DNA from: Armatimonadota bacterium
Lineage (GTDB): Bacteria; Armatimonadota; Armatimonadia; Armatimonadales; Armatimonadaceae
Reading direction: 5' to 3'
NCBI GenBank assembly: GCA_014381035.1
Contig: JACMIS010000665.1
Location: 1 to 6,489, forward strand
DNA length: 6,489 nt
Part shown: positions 5,828 to 6,489 of the stretch, in pieces
Layout: each line of letters starts with the position of its first letter
How positions within the stretch are numbered: position 1 is the stretch's first letter
Notes under the pieces: model-generated
What the model was told of the DNA's origin: nothing
The model's input: the letters and a program-made list of their open reading frames with translations, nothing else
Databases searched by the model: none
Made by a program: the position numbers and the translations under genes

Positions 5828-6489
5828 TCAGCCATTGGAAAGTCGGAGTGCGTTCCAAAGCATCGCGAGTGCCGCCGCCCCGACGAGGCAAGCGAATGCA
5901 AGCCGCAGAACCCGGTTGGGCAACCGATGGGTTGTCAGTGCCCCGATTTGCGCCCCGATAGAGGACCCCATGAGCAAGGTTACGGCGAGCGGGAGTGAAA
6001 CATGACCCGACAGTGCGGACTGCACCGTGCCGAGCGAAACCGTAAGAAAAAGAAGTAATACCCCCGTCCCCGCCGAATTGCGTGCCGAGAGTCCGAATCC
6101 GTACATCAGCACTGGCATCAGTAGCACGCCGCCCCCCACGCCCATGATGCCTGAAAGAAACCCGAGAAGGAAGCCGAGATACGCCAAAAGTGGCACGGAA
6201 GCCTGCCGGATACCGACATTCGGCAAATCAATGAAGGGTGGGATGCGAACCTTCGTCACGAGCGGACCGGGTATAGTTGTGTCGCCGCGTGGCACTTCGC
6301 CCCGTGCCTGCCAGGACTCGCGGAAGATGAAACCTGCCGTCACCGTCAGGATCACGACGAACAACACATTGATAACCAGCGTGACGAGCGGAATGGACTT
6401 ACCCGATGCGAGATGGAGCGGCGCGACGCCTGAAAGATAGCGCAGTGCCCGACCGCCCGCGTCCACGCCGATCAGGCTGCCGCCGATCA
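5828..6489 (-). CDS. TauE/SafE (TSUP) family membrane transporter, 5'-truncated by the window edge
   Basis: The minus-strand frame stays open to the right edge of the window, so the GTG at 6466 is unlikely to be the real start; the visible part is the C-terminal half plus the end of the N-terminal half. Numbering from 6466, hydrophobic segments occur at about 24-48, 92-108, 133-153, 158-178 and 184-207. The diagnostic TSUP block FLSGIMGVGGGVLLMPVL (103-120) is present, followed by AGTGVLLLFLT and MGSSIGAQIGALTTHRLP (166-183), which match the second repeat of this duplicated family. Upstream of the GTG the frame reads IGGSLIGV, like the end of the first repeat. Family members export or import sulfur-containing or small organic anions such as sulfite, sulfoacetate or taurine-derived sulfonates; the substrate here cannot be read from sequence. 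A soluble loop at about 50-88, rich in Pro and charged residues, links the halves. It converges on the KAP gene and looks like an ordinary housekeeping neighbour. Confidence 0.85.
   Translation of the reverse strand, partial: IGGSLIGVDAGGRALRYLSGVAPLHLASGKSIPLVTLVINVLFVVILTVTAGFIFRESWQARGEVPRGDTTIPGPLVTKVRIPPFIDLPNVGIRQASVPLLAYLGFLLGFLSGIMGVGGGVLLMPVLMYGFGLSARNSAGTGVLLLFLTVSLGTVQSALSGHVSLPLAVTLLMGSSIGAQIGALTTHRLPNRVLRLAFACLVGAAALAMLWNALRLSNG

Noticed and set aside
6027..6440. Plus-strand open frame of 137 aa
   Set aside because: It lies antisense to the clearly recognisable TSUP gene and its product is low-complexity, rich in Pro, Arg, Ser and Thr.
1..6489. Insertion sequence, integrase, attachment site or tRNA gene marking a mobile island
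   Set aside because: No transposase or recombinase gene, no long terminal repeats and no tRNA cloverleaf were seen, so mobility is not supported within this window.

Overview
This is a bacterial window of fairly high GC, by eye in the high-50s per cent in the coding parts, with clearly AT-richer intergenic DNA. It contains a textbook sigma70-type promoter and Shine-Dalgarno sites. The sequence does not fix a phylum and I assign no species.

Layout from left to right. (1) Position 2 to 772, plus strand: the C-terminal part of a HEAT-repeat protein whose reading frame is open to the left edge. (2) 773-918: a short convergent spacer with an A-tract/T-tract inverted repeat that could terminate both sides. 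(3) 2809 back to 919, minus strand: a compact two-gene operon. Its first gene is an unrecognised 253-aa protein (2809-2048). Its second is a 375-aa XRE helix-turn-helix plus ImmA/IrrE metallopeptidase protein (2046-919) that starts one base after the first gene's stop. A near-perfect promoter (TTGACA, 18 bp, TATAAT) lies just upstream of the pair. (4) 2810-3257: a divergent intergenic region of about 450 bp, AT-rich in places, with several inverted repeats and a recurring TTGAT/ATCAA half-site. (5) 3258-5543, plus strand: a 761-aa KAP-family P-loop NTPase with intact Walker A and Walker B motifs. (6) 5544-5827: a noncoding gap with small hairpins. (7) 6489 back to 5828, minus strand: the C-terminal part of a TauE/SafE (TSUP) membrane transporter, cut by the right edge.

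Interpretation. The centre of the window (about 800-5560) reads like a defence or toxin-antitoxin cassette lying between more ordinary genes. The XRE-ImmA/IrrE protein with a coupled unknown partner has the layout of regulator-protease stress and toxin-antitoxin modules; from memory it resembles the RosmerTA antiphage architecture. KAP NTPases include PifA of the F plasmid, which excludes phage T7. Candidate operator half-sites occur at both ends of the divergent region, which raises the possibility that the XRE-protease controls both its own operon and the KAP NTPase, making the three genes one functional unit. That link is inference. The gene families themselves are well supported, apart from the unknown 253-aa protein.
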